Shown piece by piece: positions 9,249-17,874 of a DNA stretch of 64,000 bases. How positions within the stretch are numbered: position 1 is the stretch's first letter; the number at the start of each line of letters is the position of its first letter. Position numbers and translations under genes: made by a program. This DNA is from Lentisphaerota bacterium. Its GTDB lineage: Bacteria > Verrucomicrobiota > Lentisphaeria > Victivallales > Victivallaceae. The notes beneath the pieces are model-generated. The model ran no database searches. It was not told the origin of the DNA and was given only the letters and a program-made list of their open reading frames with translations. The DNA is taken from the NCBI GenBank assembly GCA_024225035.1, contig JAAEMX010000430.1, forward strand, positions 1 to 64,000, written 5' to 3'.

Positions 9249-9990
9249 ACAAATAATATATGCCATAGGTCTTGGTCCAGGAGCTTCAGACCTGCTGACT
9301 CCAAGAGCTGCTGCAATTATTGCAAAATGTGATGTGATTGCCGGTTATAATACCTACCTTAAACAGTTTCCTGAGCTTTTTGTCGGCAAAAGAATAATAG
9401 GCAACGGAATGCGCGGTGAAATTGAGCGCTGCAACCTTGCTTTAACAGAAGCCCAGAAAGGCAAAACTGTTGGAGTTATTTCTTCCGGTGACGCAGGTAT
9501 TTATGCAATGGCAGGTCTTCTGCTTGAGCTGATTACAGCGGAAGCCATGGAACTTGAAGTCGTTTCAGTTCCCGGAGTAACTGCAGCATCTGCAGCGGCT
9601 TGTATACTGGGTGCTCCATTAATGAATGATTTTGCCGTAATCAGCCTGTCTGATTTACTGACACCTAAAAATGTTATACTCAAACGCCTCAAGGCCGTAG
9701 CAAGCGGTGACATGGTCTGTGCTCTTTACAACCCCAGCAGCACTCGACGCAAAGCCCTGATAAAAGAAGCTGTTAAAATTTTTACTCAGGCACAAGGGGA
9801 AGATTGTTACTGTGGGATAGTTAAAGATGCATCCCGCCCCAGTGAAACAAGTAATATTTGCAAGCTCAAAGACTTCCCGTTTGAAACAATCAATATGACA
9901 ACAATTGTAATTATCGGTAACTCACATACTGTATTAAATAATGGAAAATTATATACGACAAGAGGCTACATTGAAAAATACGGCAAATAA
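9241..9990 (+). CDS. cbiH: Precorrin-3B / cobalt-factor III C17-methyltransferase
   Basis: CbiH/CobJ performs the ring-contracting C17 methylation. Tetrapyrrole methylase signatures are clear: AIGLGPGASDLLTPRA at the start, SSGDAGIYAMAGLLLEL as the central loop, and CALYNPSSTRRK. Three in-frame starts (GTG 9235, ATG 9238, ATG 9241) lie together; ATG 9241 has the best spacing from AAAGG. It overlaps the cbiFG stop by eight bases and the cbiA open frame at its 3' end. Confidence 0.93.
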   Translation: MTKQIIYAIGLGPGASDLLTPRAAAIIAKCDVIAGYNTYLKQFPELFVGKRIIGNGMRGEIERCNLALTEAQKGKTVGVISSGDAGIYAMAGLLLELITAEAMELEVVSVPGVTAASAAACILGAPLMNDFAVISLSDLLTPKNVILKRLKAVASGDMVCALYNPSSTRRKALIKEAVKIFTQAQGEDCYCGIVKDASRPSETSNICKLKDFPFETINMTTIVIIGNSHTVLNNGKLYTTRGYIEKYGK

Positions 9991-11362
9991 CTTTTCAGCT
10001 TTTTGCATTGCAGGCACGAGTTCCGGTGACGGTAAAACCACCGTTACACTGGCATTATTGAGGGCTCTAAAAAAACGTGGTTTAGAAGTACAGCCATTTA
10101 AGTGCGGTCCTGATTATATAGACCCGGTTTTTCACAAGCATGCCTGTGGCCGTATTTCCCGCAACCTTGACGGCTGGATGATGGGTAAAAAAGCCGTCAA
10201 AAACAGTTTTGACAATGCAGCTGCAAATGTTGACTGCGCCATTATAGAAGGCGTAATGGGATTATTTGATTCCTCCAGTCCCGGTTCCCTGCAAGGCAGT
10301 ACCGCTGAAGTTGCTCTCACACTCAATATTCCAGTCATATTGACAGTTAATGCCAGAGGGATGGCTAACAGTATAGCTCCGCTGGTAAAAGGATATTCAG
10401 AATTTAATAAAGATTTGAACATTGTCGGAGTTATTGCCAATAAGGTAGGCTCTGAAAGACATGCAGAAATATTAAAAGAAGCCCTGGAACATGCTGATCT
10501 GCCGCCGTTACTGGGGTATCTGCCTCGTAAAGATGACTGGGTTATGCCGGAACGACACCTCGGTTTGGTGCCAATTTTTGAAAGCAAACGCGGAAATGAA
10601 TGGTTTGACTCATTGGCACAGGCAACTGAAAAACATTTCGACCTTGATAAGATTCTGGAACTAAGTAATACTACAGCACCAGTAACTAAGCACTCTAAAA
10701 AGGCGCCTACCCAAAAGCTTAAACTGGGAATTGCTTACGACAAAGCTTTTAACTTCTACTATGAAGATAACCTTGACCTGCTCAAAGAAAATGGCTTTGA
10801 ACTGATAAATTTTTCTCCGTTAATTGATGACCATTTACCTGAAGGGTTGAACGGAATTTATATTGGAGGAGGTTTTCCTGAAGTCTTTGCCAGAGTGCTT
10901 TCTGCTAATACCTCCATGCGAAACGCTATAAAGGATTTCGCTGGCAGCGGCGGGTTCATTTACGCCGAATGCGGCGGCTACATGTATCTGTCCAACGAAA
11001 TAAAAACCGAAGACGGAACGTTCCCGATGTGCGGCATTATCAATGGCAAAGCCGCAATGGGCAATAGAATGCGCTCACTGGGATATCGAGTTATGACTCC
11101 TGCATCAAAATTTTCTTTTTTGCCAGAAGGCCTCGTAATGCGTGGGCATGAGTTCCACTGGTCAAATATTGAGTTTAGAGGCACCCCAAAACCTTTATGG
11201 TTGTCCCACAATACCAGAGCGCAAGAATACCTTCCATGCGGATTCAGACACGGCAGAGTATTTGCCAGCTATCTGCATTTACACTTTGCATCATGTCCAA
11301 AGGCGGTAACAATGCTGGCGGATTTCATCAGGCAAATCAAACAACTGCGTCCAAGATGTTAG
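9941..11362 (+). CDS. cbiA: Cobyrinic acid a,c-diamide synthase
   Basis: ATP- and glutamine-dependent amidation of side chains a and c. The N-terminal dethiobiotin-synthetase-like domain has the P-loop IAGTSSGDGKTT followed by FKCGPDYIDPVFH. The C-terminal class I glutamine amidotransferase domain has GIYIGGGFPE and the nucleophile Cys in YAECGGYMYLS. The start is uncertain: ATG 9941 lies 50 bases inside cbiH without a visible ribosome site, while TTG 9971 has AGAGG five bases upstream. Last gene of the synthesis operon; its stop overlaps the end of the convergent ABC ATPase gene by four bases. Downstream genes (cbiP, cbiB, cobU/S/T), plus cbiL and cbiJ, are not in this window. Confidence 0.93.
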   Translation: MENYIRQEATLKNTANNFSAFCIAGTSSGDGKTTVTLALLRALKKRGLEVQPFKCGPDYIDPVFHKHACGRISRNLDGWMMGKKAVKNSFDNAAANVDCAIIEGVMGLFDSSSPGSLQGSTAEVALTLNIPVILTVNARGMANSIAPLVKGYSEFNKDLNIVGVIANKVGSERHAEILKEALEHADLPPLLGYLPRKDDWVMPERHLGLVPIFESKRGNEWFDSLAQATEKHFDLDKILELSNTTAPVTKHSKKAPTQKLKLGIAYDKAFNFYYEDNLDLLKENGFELINFSPLIDDHLPEGLNGIYIGGGFPEVFARVLSANTSMRNAIKDFAGSGGFIYAECGGYMYLSNEIKTEDGTFPMCGIINGKAAMGNRMRSLGYRVMTPASKFSFLPEGLVMRGHEFHWSNIEFRGTPKPLWLSHNTRAQEYLPCGFRHGRVFASYLHLHFASCPKAVTMLADFIRQIKQLRPRC

Positions 11363-12153
11363 TTGCTGGCTGGATAGTATGAACCGGTTGGAATAAAGTG
11401 CGGGATACCTTCATCAGAGATAGACACTTGTGATTTAATATTAAATATGTACTGCAGCACTTCCTCTCTGATGATTTCAGTTGGTGTGCCTTCATGGCAT
11501 ATACGGCCATCCTTCATTACCACTATATGATCTGAATACCTGGCGGCTAAATTCAGGTCATGAAGTACCATCACAACTGTAATACCTAATTTTTGATTCA
11601 TACGTCTGATAAGATCAATAACCTCAAATTGATGGCAGACATCCAAATAAGTAGTGGGCTCATCCAGCAGCATAATTCTGGGTTCCTGCGCCAGATTAAG
11701 GGCAATCCACGCACGCTGTCTTTCACCGCCTGACAAAGCAGAAACCGGACGTTTTCTCAAAGTGTCGAGTCCAGTCAAGTCCAGTGCATGAGAAACTGCG
11801 TCATTGTCTCTGGAGGAAAAACCTTGGAGTAAACGGCGATAAGGGAAACGCCCGAATTCGACAAGTTCCTCTACGGTAATATCGGTCGGAGCTGCATTTG
11901 ACTGAGGTAAAACGGACATGATTCTAGCCAGCTTTCTTGTGTTGAAAGAATGTACTTCCATATCATCAATGAAAACAGAACCATCGTACGGTTTCAGGGT
12001 GCGGGCAATAGTTTTCAGCAAAGTTGATTTACCACTCCCGTTAGGGCCAATCAAAGTAACAACTTTACCAGTGGCGATATTCAGGTTAGCACCTCGCAAA
12101 ACCGGCGGCCCTCCGTCGTAACCGACGGTCAGATTACGTACTTCTATTTTCAT
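11359..12153 (-). CDS. btuD: ABC transporter ATPase, cobalamin/iron-siderophore type (BtuD-like)
   Basis: ATPase (264 aa) of a FecCDE/BtuFCD-type importer. Walker A is GPNGSGKSTLLK, the signature is LSGGERQRAWIAL, Walker B is IMLLDEPTTYLD, and the H-loop is VVMVLHDLNLAA. Sequence alone does not separate B12 from siderophore ATPases. The cobalamin riboswitch at the head of this operon and the facing corrin synthesis operon make cobalamin or a corrinoid precursor the likely cargo. Its start overlaps the permease stop by 20 bases. Confidence 0.85.
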   Translation of the reverse strand: MKIEVRNLTVGYDGGPPVLRGANLNIATGKVVTLIGPNGSGKSTLLKTIARTLKPYDGSVFIDDMEVHSFNTRKLARIMSVLPQSNAAPTDITVEELVEFGRFPYRRLLQGFSSRDNDAVSHALDLTGLDTLRKRPVSALSGGERQRAWIALNLAQEPRIMLLDEPTTYLDVCHQFEVIDLIRRMNQKLGITVVMVLHDLNLAARYSDHIVVMKDGRICHEGTPTEIIREEVLQYIFNIKSQVSISDEGIPHFIPTGSYYPASN

Positions 12154-13180
12154 GTTTTTTACCTCGCAGTAAATACAGGAAGAAAGGCGCTCCCAGTAAT
12201 GCCATAATTATACCTACCGGTAACTCAGCTGGTTCAATCACCACCCGCCCCGCAGTATCACAAAGCAGCATTAGCCCTGAACTAAATAATATACAGGCAG
12301 GAAGTAATACACGGTAGTCGTAACCAACAATCATCCTCATAGTATGCGGTACTATAAGTCCGACAAATCCTAAAAGTCCCGCAACACTTACAGCCGCAGC
12401 TGCCAACATTGAGCTAACCGCTATCAAAACAGCCCGGGTCAGCTCAACGTTGATACCCAAACTAACAGCTATTTCATCACCCAAACCAAGAATATTTAAG
12501 CGCTTGGCTCCGGCCAATGCAAGAATCATCCCCACTATAGAGTAAGGCCATATAAGATATACATGCCTCCACGTTCTTGCAGAAAGTCCCCCAACCATAA
12601 AGCTGACAACCCCAGCAACTCTATCTGGATAAAACTGCATCAAAGCACTTATACAAGCCCCCAATAAACTAGCCACCGCTACACCTGCCAGAACTAATCG
12701 CATCGGCTGTACACCATGTTTCCAGGCAACCAGATAAATAAGCAAAGTGGTTCCGACCGCTCCGGCAAAAGCTGCCGGAACCAGTAACGCAATATATTGC
12801 GGGAAAACGATCATAATCAAAATTGCCATAAGCCCTCCTCCGGCACTGACTCCTATGATATTAGGAGATGCCAGAGGATTTCGCATGATACCCTGCAGAA
12901 TTGCTCCTGACAGTGATAGACTGATTCCTACCAGAATTGCCACAATATTACGCGGCATTCTGATATTCCAGATTATCTGACGATTAATTCCTGAGTCTTC
13001 AATAAAAAGTGCTTTTGCAATACCGCTCCAGCCAAGTTTTAATGTCCCGACTCTAAGACTGATAAAAAACGCAGTTACAGCAAATAGCGTCAAGACTATG
13101 AAAACAATCACTCTAAATGATGATCGTTCTCTGAAAGTCCCAAAAGATTTGCGTGACTTATTCTCCATTATTAATCCCAT
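12134..13180 (-). CDS. btuC: ABC transporter permease, FecCD/BtuC family
   Basis: Polytopic inner-membrane permease (about 345 aa, roughly nine or ten hydrophobic helices), typical of the FecCD family. Characteristic segments include the RMPRNIVAILVGISLSLSGA block after the first helix, NPLASPNIIGVSAGGG, and the C-terminal GFVGLIVPHTMRM coupling region. The first ATG (13180) overlaps the upstream binding-protein stop; a second ATG at 13168 has slightly better spacing from a GGGA. It functions with the ATPase and periplasmic protein encoded either side. Confidence 0.88.
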   Translation of the reverse strand: MGLIMENKSRKSFGTFRERSSFRVIVFIVLTLFAVTAFFISLRVGTLKLGWSGIAKALFIEDSGINRQIIWNIRMPRNIVAILVGISLSLSGAILQGIMRNPLASPNIIGVSAGGGLMAILIMIVFPQYIALLVPAAFAGAVGTTLLIYLVAWKHGVQPMRLVLAGVAVASLLGACISALMQFYPDRVAGVVSFMVGGLSARTWRHVYLIWPYSIVGMILALAGAKRLNILGLGDEIAVSLGINVELTRAVLIAVSSMLAAAAVSVAGLLGFVGLIVPHTMRMIVGYDYRVLLPACILFSSGLMLLCDTAGRVVIEPAELPVGIIMALLGAPFFLYLLRGKKHENRST

Positions 13181-14139
13181 CTTTCCAAAGGGTACAAAAT
13201 TTTTGCCATATATCTGAATGCATCAGGATAGCGTTCATTAGCCTTGTAAAGAAACAGGCGGTTAGGCAAAAGATACACCCGATTATTCTTCACTGCAGAT
13301 AGTTCCTTCCAAGCCGGATCTGAGAATAACTCTTTCTTTAATTTATTTTGCGCATTTTTTGAATTACACATAGTTGTAAACAAAATAATATCAGGGTCAT
13401 CCATAATTATTTTTTCTAAACTGAATGGTATACGACTGCCACGCAACCCGGCTGCTGCCTTATCAATTAAGTTATTACCGTTTAACATCCCGGCTATTTG
13501 TGCTGAGTTAGCCTTTGAGGTTTCGCAAGCCAGTCCACGTCCATTATAGAAAATGCTTACGAAGCTTGGACTTTTTTTCTTTCCAGCCTTAACTATGAGT
13601 TTATTTATTGCCGAAGAAATGTCTGCAGCATATTTATTACTTTGCAAAGTAGTCCCGTTCAAGTGACAGAAAAGCCCGAACACATTACGGAAATCTGTAT
13701 AATTTGAGTAGTTTACTACAATATTTTCAATTCCGGACTCATTAAGTATGTCACGCACACCTTCCTTGCAGCGAAAAGCTGGAAGTATTACAAGGTCAGG
13801 TTTCATTGAAATAATCTTCTCAAGATTAAGGTTAGAAAAGCTACCTATTCTAGGCAGTTTTCGCGCTACTTCAGGTAAATTCTCAACATGCATTTCAAGT
13901 GTTGTTGGAATAGCAATAGCCTTACCTCCGGCACAATACCAGACACCAACCAGTGAAGTATAACCAATAATAACACGCTTTGGTTTCTTATGCAGTAATA
14001 TTTGTTTACCACTGTAATCCCTGCATAAGAGAGTACCCTGGGTTTCTTTTATAATAAGCGGATTTTTAAGAGCAGCCGTCATGCTTACTGCCGAAAAAAA
14101 CAGCAAGAAACACAATACAGCAAATTTGATATTCTTCAT
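13171..14139 (-). CDS. btuF: Periplasmic corrinoid-binding protein of the ABC importer (BtuF-like)
   Basis: A protein of 322 aa with a Sec signal (MKNIKFAVLCFLLFFSAVSM) and a periplasmic-binding-protein type III fold. It shows the KRVIIGYTSLVGVWYCAGG opening, LEKIISMKPDLVILPA, and the C-terminal DPAWKELSAVKNNRVYLLPN segment. No lipobox Cys is seen. ATG 14139 is chosen over the upstream in-frame TTG because TGAGG lies about seven bases before it. It binds the cargo and delivers it to the permease; corrinoid specificity is inferred from the riboswitch. Confidence 0.8.
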   Translation of the reverse strand: MKNIKFAVLCFLLFFSAVSMTAALKNPLIIKETQGTLLCRDYSGKQILLHKKPKRVIIGYTSLVGVWYCAGGKAIAIPTTLEMHVENLPEVARKLPRIGSFSNLNLEKIISMKPDLVILPAFRCKEGVRDILNESGIENIVVNYSNYTDFRNVFGLFCHLNGTTLQSNKYAADISSAINKLIVKAGKKKSPSFVSIFYNGRGLACETSKANSAQIAGMLNGNNLIDKAAAGLRGSRIPFSLEKIIMDDPDIILFTTMCNSKNAQNKLKKELFSDPAWKELSAVKNNRVYLLPNRLFLYKANERYPDAFRYMAKILYPLERWD

Positions 14140-14147
14140 TATAAACC

Positions 14148-15461
14148 TCAATTCATATAATAAACATCGGCAATAGTCTCAAATAACTCTGTTGCCATTT
14201 TTTTATGTAAGAATAAACCCTTACTTGAAAATCTCAACCAGCCATTTAGGCCTTCTAGTAACAATCTTTCACTCAACCATTCTCTCAAAAAATGCTTTGT
14301 TGATTCAATAATTGCCCCTTTATGCTTCTCATCAACCGCGGCGGCCTTTTCAACATTGATTCCAAGGTTACGAGAAATTTGCCCAGCCAGAATGCCGCAA
14401 ACTCTGTAATCTGCAGGAACCTTTCGAGCTGTTTCAATCGGCTTTTCTCCTTCTTTTACCATAGCACAATATTTGTCAAAGGCTCCAGTTTGATAGAAAA
14501 AATAATCGCCAATTCTGCCTCCTGCCTTTATGCCAAACGGCAAACATGAGTTTTTGTGGACAGAAATATCATTATTTGCATTTCTCTCACGATTAGTCAA
14601 AGCATAATGCTTAACAGACAGGCATACAGCTCCAATATTTTTCATATAATGCTCCCCTGCTTTGTACATTTCATAACACAGGTTTTCATCAGGAGGAGCT
14701 GGCGAGCTACCATTAATTATACCCTTTGCAAGAGGAACAGTTTCTGGTACTCCGAGACTGTAATGACAAATTCCATCAAGAGGAACCATTTCTGTAGCAA
14801 TTCGTTGATCCTCTATCCAAGTCTCTAATGTTTGCCCCGGCAAACCGTACAACAAGTCTATAGTAACCGCAGCCTGATTGTAAGAATGAAGGCGAGTAAG
14901 CAGATCAATAGTTTTTCCTTGATCAGCGATACGCCCAAAACTTCGCCTTAGTGCTGTATCAAAAGTTTGCACCCCTATCGAAAAACGATTGACTCCATTA
15001 TCAATACAGGCTTTAATTTTGTCATCAGAGAAGCCTGCAACACGCCCTTCGATAGTAATCTCACAGTCATTAGTCAAATTATAAGATTTTTTCAATCTAG
15101 AGAGAAGACGGGTAAAATGTTCCGGCGTCATATCAGTGGGGGTACCTCCACCAAAATAAACCGCATTTACAGGAACACTACCAAGTTTTCCCTTGCAGGC
15201 ACTGTGCTCAAGTTCCTTTTCCAACATATCAACATATATATCAAGCTGCCCGGAGGCAGCTTTCCCAAAGTAGAATAAACAAAAAGAACACCGGGCATTA
15301 CAAAAGGGTATATGTATATAAAGTGTCCGATGCTCATTCATATTAAGCACCGTTGCTTCTTTCTGCCAGGCAGAGTGTGGATATTTTATCAAGTCACCAG
15401 CACACCCCATCATGCCGCGACGGCGTTTACTTTTCTGTTTTAGTTTGCTGGCAGTATTCAT
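14148..15461 (-). CDS. Radical SAM protein, HutW/ChuW-HemW family
   Basis: Radical SAM enzyme (437 aa). [11 protein letters not shown] (Cys54, 58, 61) is the CX3CX2C cluster motif, [12 protein letters not shown] is the SAM-binding strand, and CEITIEGR plus [12 protein letters not shown]-like and [15 protein letters not shown] segments place it in the HemW/HutW group. The EGR and sparse N-terminus resemble HutW/ChuW, which open heme anaerobically, rather than HemN. Its operon is headed by a cobalamin riboswitch and followed by a BtuFCD-type importer, so a tetrapyrrole-related role in corrinoid use is possible but unproven. Its start overlaps the stop of the prepilin-like gene (ATGA), indicating translational coupling. 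Confidence 0.75.
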   Translation of the reverse strand: MNTASKLKQKSKRRRGMMGCAGDLIKYPHSAWQKEATVLNMNEHRTLYIHIPFCNARCSFCLFYFGKAASGQLDIYVDMLEKELEHSACKGKLGSVPVNAVYFGGGTPTDMTPEHFTRLLSRLKKSYNLTNDCEITIEGRVAGFSDDKIKACIDNGVNRFSIGVQTFDTALRRSFGRIADQGKTIDLLTRLHSYNQAAVTIDLLYGLPGQTLETWIEDQRIATEMVPLDGICHYSLGVPETVPLAKGIINGSSPAPPDENLCYEMYKAGEHYMKNIGAVCLSVKHYALTNRERNANNDISVHKNSCLPFGIKAGGRIGDYFFYQTGAFDKYCAMVKEGEKPIETARKVPADYRVCGILAGQISRNLGINVEKAAAVDEKHKGAIIESTKHFLREWLSERLLLEGLNGWLRFSSKGLFLHKKMATELFETIADVYYMN

Positions 15462-16291
15462 TTTCTCGGATCAAATAATGAATTATCTGTACACAGTCCG
15501 CCAATATTATATTTAGGTCCTACCGGCCCGTTATTAATCAGGGATTGATTAGCTTTTTCTGATGACACATGACCGTCAGTCCAAGCTATATTTGCTGATT
15601 TGTTGTGTCTGAAATGAAAGGTTCCATATGCATAATTTCCTCCTCCGACAATAGCAGGTTTATCGTTAGGATACAACATTGCACCAAGCTTAGGTGGATC
15701 ATAAAAACCCATGCGTCTGTCTAAAGCATTATCAGCGAAAGCGGCAATATTTGATGCTTTTCGGATTGCGGTCAGTTTGGTTTTAAACGGTTCAGTACCG
15801 TTACAGTATCTACCAAGCCAGGAAGCGTTGTAACCGTACCCACCTCCGCTTTCCGCTGCCGTAATACTACCAACTTGTGGTAACATCAAAGGGCAAATCA
15901 TTACTTTCTTACAGTTTTTACCGTCTCCTCCCATATAAGTTCCAAGAAGAAACTGTTTGGTCAAATCTGTTTTGCCACCACTGTAAAAGCCGTTCCACTG
16001 ATCAGAAGAAGCCCCCATCCCACCTGTCACATTAGTTCGATAAGGTAATGTCCAGTCATCATAATCTCCGCTGTACATAACACTTCCCATTCCAATCATT
16101 TTTAGATTACTGGTGCAGTTTATTGAACGTGCTTTCTCCCGGGCTTGAGATAAGGCCGGCAGCAACATCCCTGCGAGAATTGCGATGATAGCTATCACAA
16201 CGAGGAGTTCGATGAGAGTAAATTTAGAATTAAATTTGGCGAGCCCGGTTCTATTCTGAGAACTGGCGGACATGAATGTTTCCTTGCACAT
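15458..16291 (-). CDS. Prepilin-type N-terminal cleavage/methylation protein, first gene of the B12-riboswitch operon
   Basis: The pseudopilin-like leader [19 protein letters not shown] is followed by [12 protein letters not shown], then a globular region ending with [12 protein letters not shown], the DGH motif of secreted pseudopilin-like proteins common in Lentisphaerota, Planctomycetes and Verrucomicrobia. Processing by a prepilin peptidase before the Phe is expected. About 277 aa from ATG 16291 (AAAGGA upstream); ATG 16273 with AAGGA is an equal alternative, while the open frame to 16363 begins only with TTG. Being the first gene after a cobalamin riboswitch suggests a surface role in corrinoid capture, which is an inference. 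Confidence 0.8.
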   Translation of the reverse strand: MCKETFMSASSQNRTGLAKFNSKFTLIELLVVIAIIAILAGMLLPALSQAREKARSINCTSNLKMIGMGSVMYSGDYDDWTLPYRTNVTGGMGASSDQWNGFYSGGKTDLTKQFLLGTYMGGDGKNCKKVMICPLMLPQVGSITAAESGGGYGYNASWLGRYCNGTEPFKTKLTAIRKASNIAAFADNALDRRMGFYDPPKLGAMLYPNDKPAIVGGGNYAYGTFHFRHNKSANIAWTDGHVSSEKANQSLINNGPVGPKYNIGGLCTDNSLFDPRK

Positions 16292-16361
16292 GTCAAAATA
16301 TCCTTTTGTGTGACGCGCACTTAAACAAGCAGTGAATTTTGCTGAATTACACTGCAAAAAC

Positions 16362-16490
16362 AAAGACTTGCAAAGGATCTGACTTACGGCCCAAGGCCGA
16401 TCACAGTTGCGCGACAGTTTCCGAATCTCACGGAATTCACTCGACAGGTCTACTAAAGAGCCTTATTATAAGTCTCTAATGATAAAAATC
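16362..16490 (-). promoter_or_regulatory. Cobalamin riboswitch (AdoCbl family)
   Basis: On the minus strand the conserved core is plain. GAATTCCGTGAGATTCGGAA corresponds to the GGAATCCGGTGAGAATCCGGAA-type P5-P6 segment. ACTGTCGCGCAACTGTGATC matches the near-invariant CTGTCCCGCAACTGTAATC. GCCGTAAGTCAGATCCTTTGCA is the B12-box region (AAGTCAGA at about 16377-16384). It ends about 75 bases before the first gene, so ligand binding can mask translation or end transcription. It should repress the prepilin-like/radical SAM/BtuFCD operon when B12 is plentiful. Confidence 0.92.
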
Positions 16491-16541
16491 AATACTGAAA
16501 TGAAATACTTTTATCACCTTTTCAAAAGCAACGAATAATTA

Positions 16542-16811
16542 TCAGCATTCAGTACTCAGTTTGTCACTGAGCTTAAATGATGCCCATGAAGAACTGGCTT
16601 TACGCATAATACCAAGTTCATCGACAACGTAGGTATTATTGCAATTTCTGATATTAAACTTATTTTTTTCCGGTAAGAAAAAGTGTCTGTCCACATCTGC
16701 AGGATCGCTGATCCCGATTATGCCAACATCAGCAAGTGCTTGGGCGATAGGATAAATATTTGTGATGTCACAGACATTTGTTCTAAAGTTCCATTTACCT
16801 TTATCGGGCCG
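16542..16811 (-). pseudogene. Out-of-frame C-terminal part of the unknown gene at 16718-17398
   Basis: Frame -1 relative to the upstream reading frame stays open here and encodes a plausible protein end (WNFRTNVCDITNIYPIAQA, then GIIGISDPADVDRHFF and a tail to a TGA at 16542). The first frame instead ends after a short implausible tail at 16718. A one-base indel between about 16760 and 16810 would join the two. It could be genuine inactivation or a sequence error. Confidence 0.55.
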
Positions 16812-17398
16812 TTATGAGTTTCATTATTATATGCTGATTGAAGAGCCATTTTTGCAGCTGGAGGAGTATCAGGGCAGTCACGCAGCAAATAACGCCAATG
16901 ATCAGTCATTGTCTTGCTGTAGTATCCCTGTTTCCCATCAATGTGTGTATGTTTATAAATAGTTCCAAGCTGGTCAACTCGCTGACGGTCACCAGCAGTA
17001 TCTTTTTCTTTTGCCCGCCCTGTATAAAAATGATGCAGCAATGATTCATTAGAGATGAAAGCTATTGACCCCGGTAAAAGTTTACTGGTAAAAGCTTGAT
17101 GTTGTTTATAACCATCCTCAATGCCAAGTATTTGAGCTGCTTCTCTAGCCCGGCCAATATAAGGCCCGGGTTGAGATGCCATGATTTTTTTCACTTCGGC
17201 CGCAACCATAGTTGCATCTTGACCAAGGTTCATAATAGGAATATTATTTACACATAAAATTACAGTAGAATGCCCAAACGCATAACGATGCTGATACTTC
17301 CCTTTAAGCATCCCATTCCCATTTGCAGCTCGCAAAATGGACTGAGGATCCCCGTCTGTTACCCAGGACACTGAGTAAATAATCTTATATTTGTTCAT
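16718..17398 (-). CDS. Unknown protein, frame broken near its 3' end
   Basis: I do not recognise this protein. From ATG 17398 (GAGG five bases upstream; an earlier in-frame ATG at 17452 lacks one) it begins MNKYKIIYSVSWVTDGDPQS. It reads as a soluble globular protein with HRYAFGHSTVILCVNN and HHFYTGRAKEKD segments and no signal peptide or membrane helix. The last residues (from about 16810) are probably out of frame: the neighbouring frame continues with normal-looking protein to 16542. It stands alone between the riboswitch-led operon and the inositol operon. Confidence 0.5.
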   Translation of the reverse strand: MNKYKIIYSVSWVTDGDPQSILRAANGNGMLKGKYQHRYAFGHSTVILCVNNIPIMNLGQDATMVAAEVKKIMASQPGPYIGRAREAAQILGIEDGYKQHQAFTSKLLPGSIAFISNESLLHHFYTGRAKEKDTAGDRQRVDQLGTIYKHTHIDGKQGYYSKTMTDHWRYLLRDCPDTPPAAKMALQSAYNNETHNGPIKVNGTLEQMSVTSQIFILSPKHLLMLA

Positions 17399-17874
17399 GG
17401 CGGCCTCGCTGTTGTCAGTTAGTTCATGAATGTTTCGATCATTAACTCCCATGCATCATAGCAACCATAATCGTAACTATTCTTATTTGTATGACAATTA
17501 CAAACCATACTTGTTCATTTTTTAGCTAATATTTTTTAGAGATATCACACTTTTTTAATCTAATATTCCTTAGCACCTTCAAGCATTTTCGCAATTTCTA
17601 AAAATATTCATGGTTTTGTATTTTTTAATGGAACTTTAATAAAACATTGAATGTCTTATTATGTTAACGTTAGTAAAATATTTTTATCTAACAGGGTGTT
17701 TGTGGGTTATATATAGGAATCTACATGGTTATAAAGAAGAGACAGTTTGACTTTTCAAATCCTCTCTTATTTAAACTACTTAAAATTTTTCTTGCGTATT
17801 TTTTATTTAATTTAATAAGCTATTGGCATAAGCTTAAAATATTTTTTAAACTATATTAACAAAAGAGGGAAGTC
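17399..17874. other. AT-rich regulatory gap before the inositol operon
   Basis: Over 400 bases with no supported gene. It separates the broken unknown gene from iolT and must contain the operon's promoter. The only structured element I see is the operator-like palindrome at 17817-17835. Confidence 0.5.
17817..17835. promoter_or_regulatory. Operator-like palindrome upstream of iolT
   Basis: AAGCTATTGGCATAAGCTT is an imperfect dyad (half-site AAGCTnnTG, mirrored CAnnAGCTT) about 40 bases before the iolT start. Position and symmetry suit a LacI- or DeoR-type repressor of the inositol genes. No regulator gene lies beside it, so this is only a candidate. Confidence 0.3.

Noticed and set aside
11359-14139. 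Calling the ABC importer a heme or siderophore transporter because of the HutW-like neighbour
   Set aside because: The cobalamin riboswitch and the facing corrin operon favour corrinoid; heme is kept only as an alternative.
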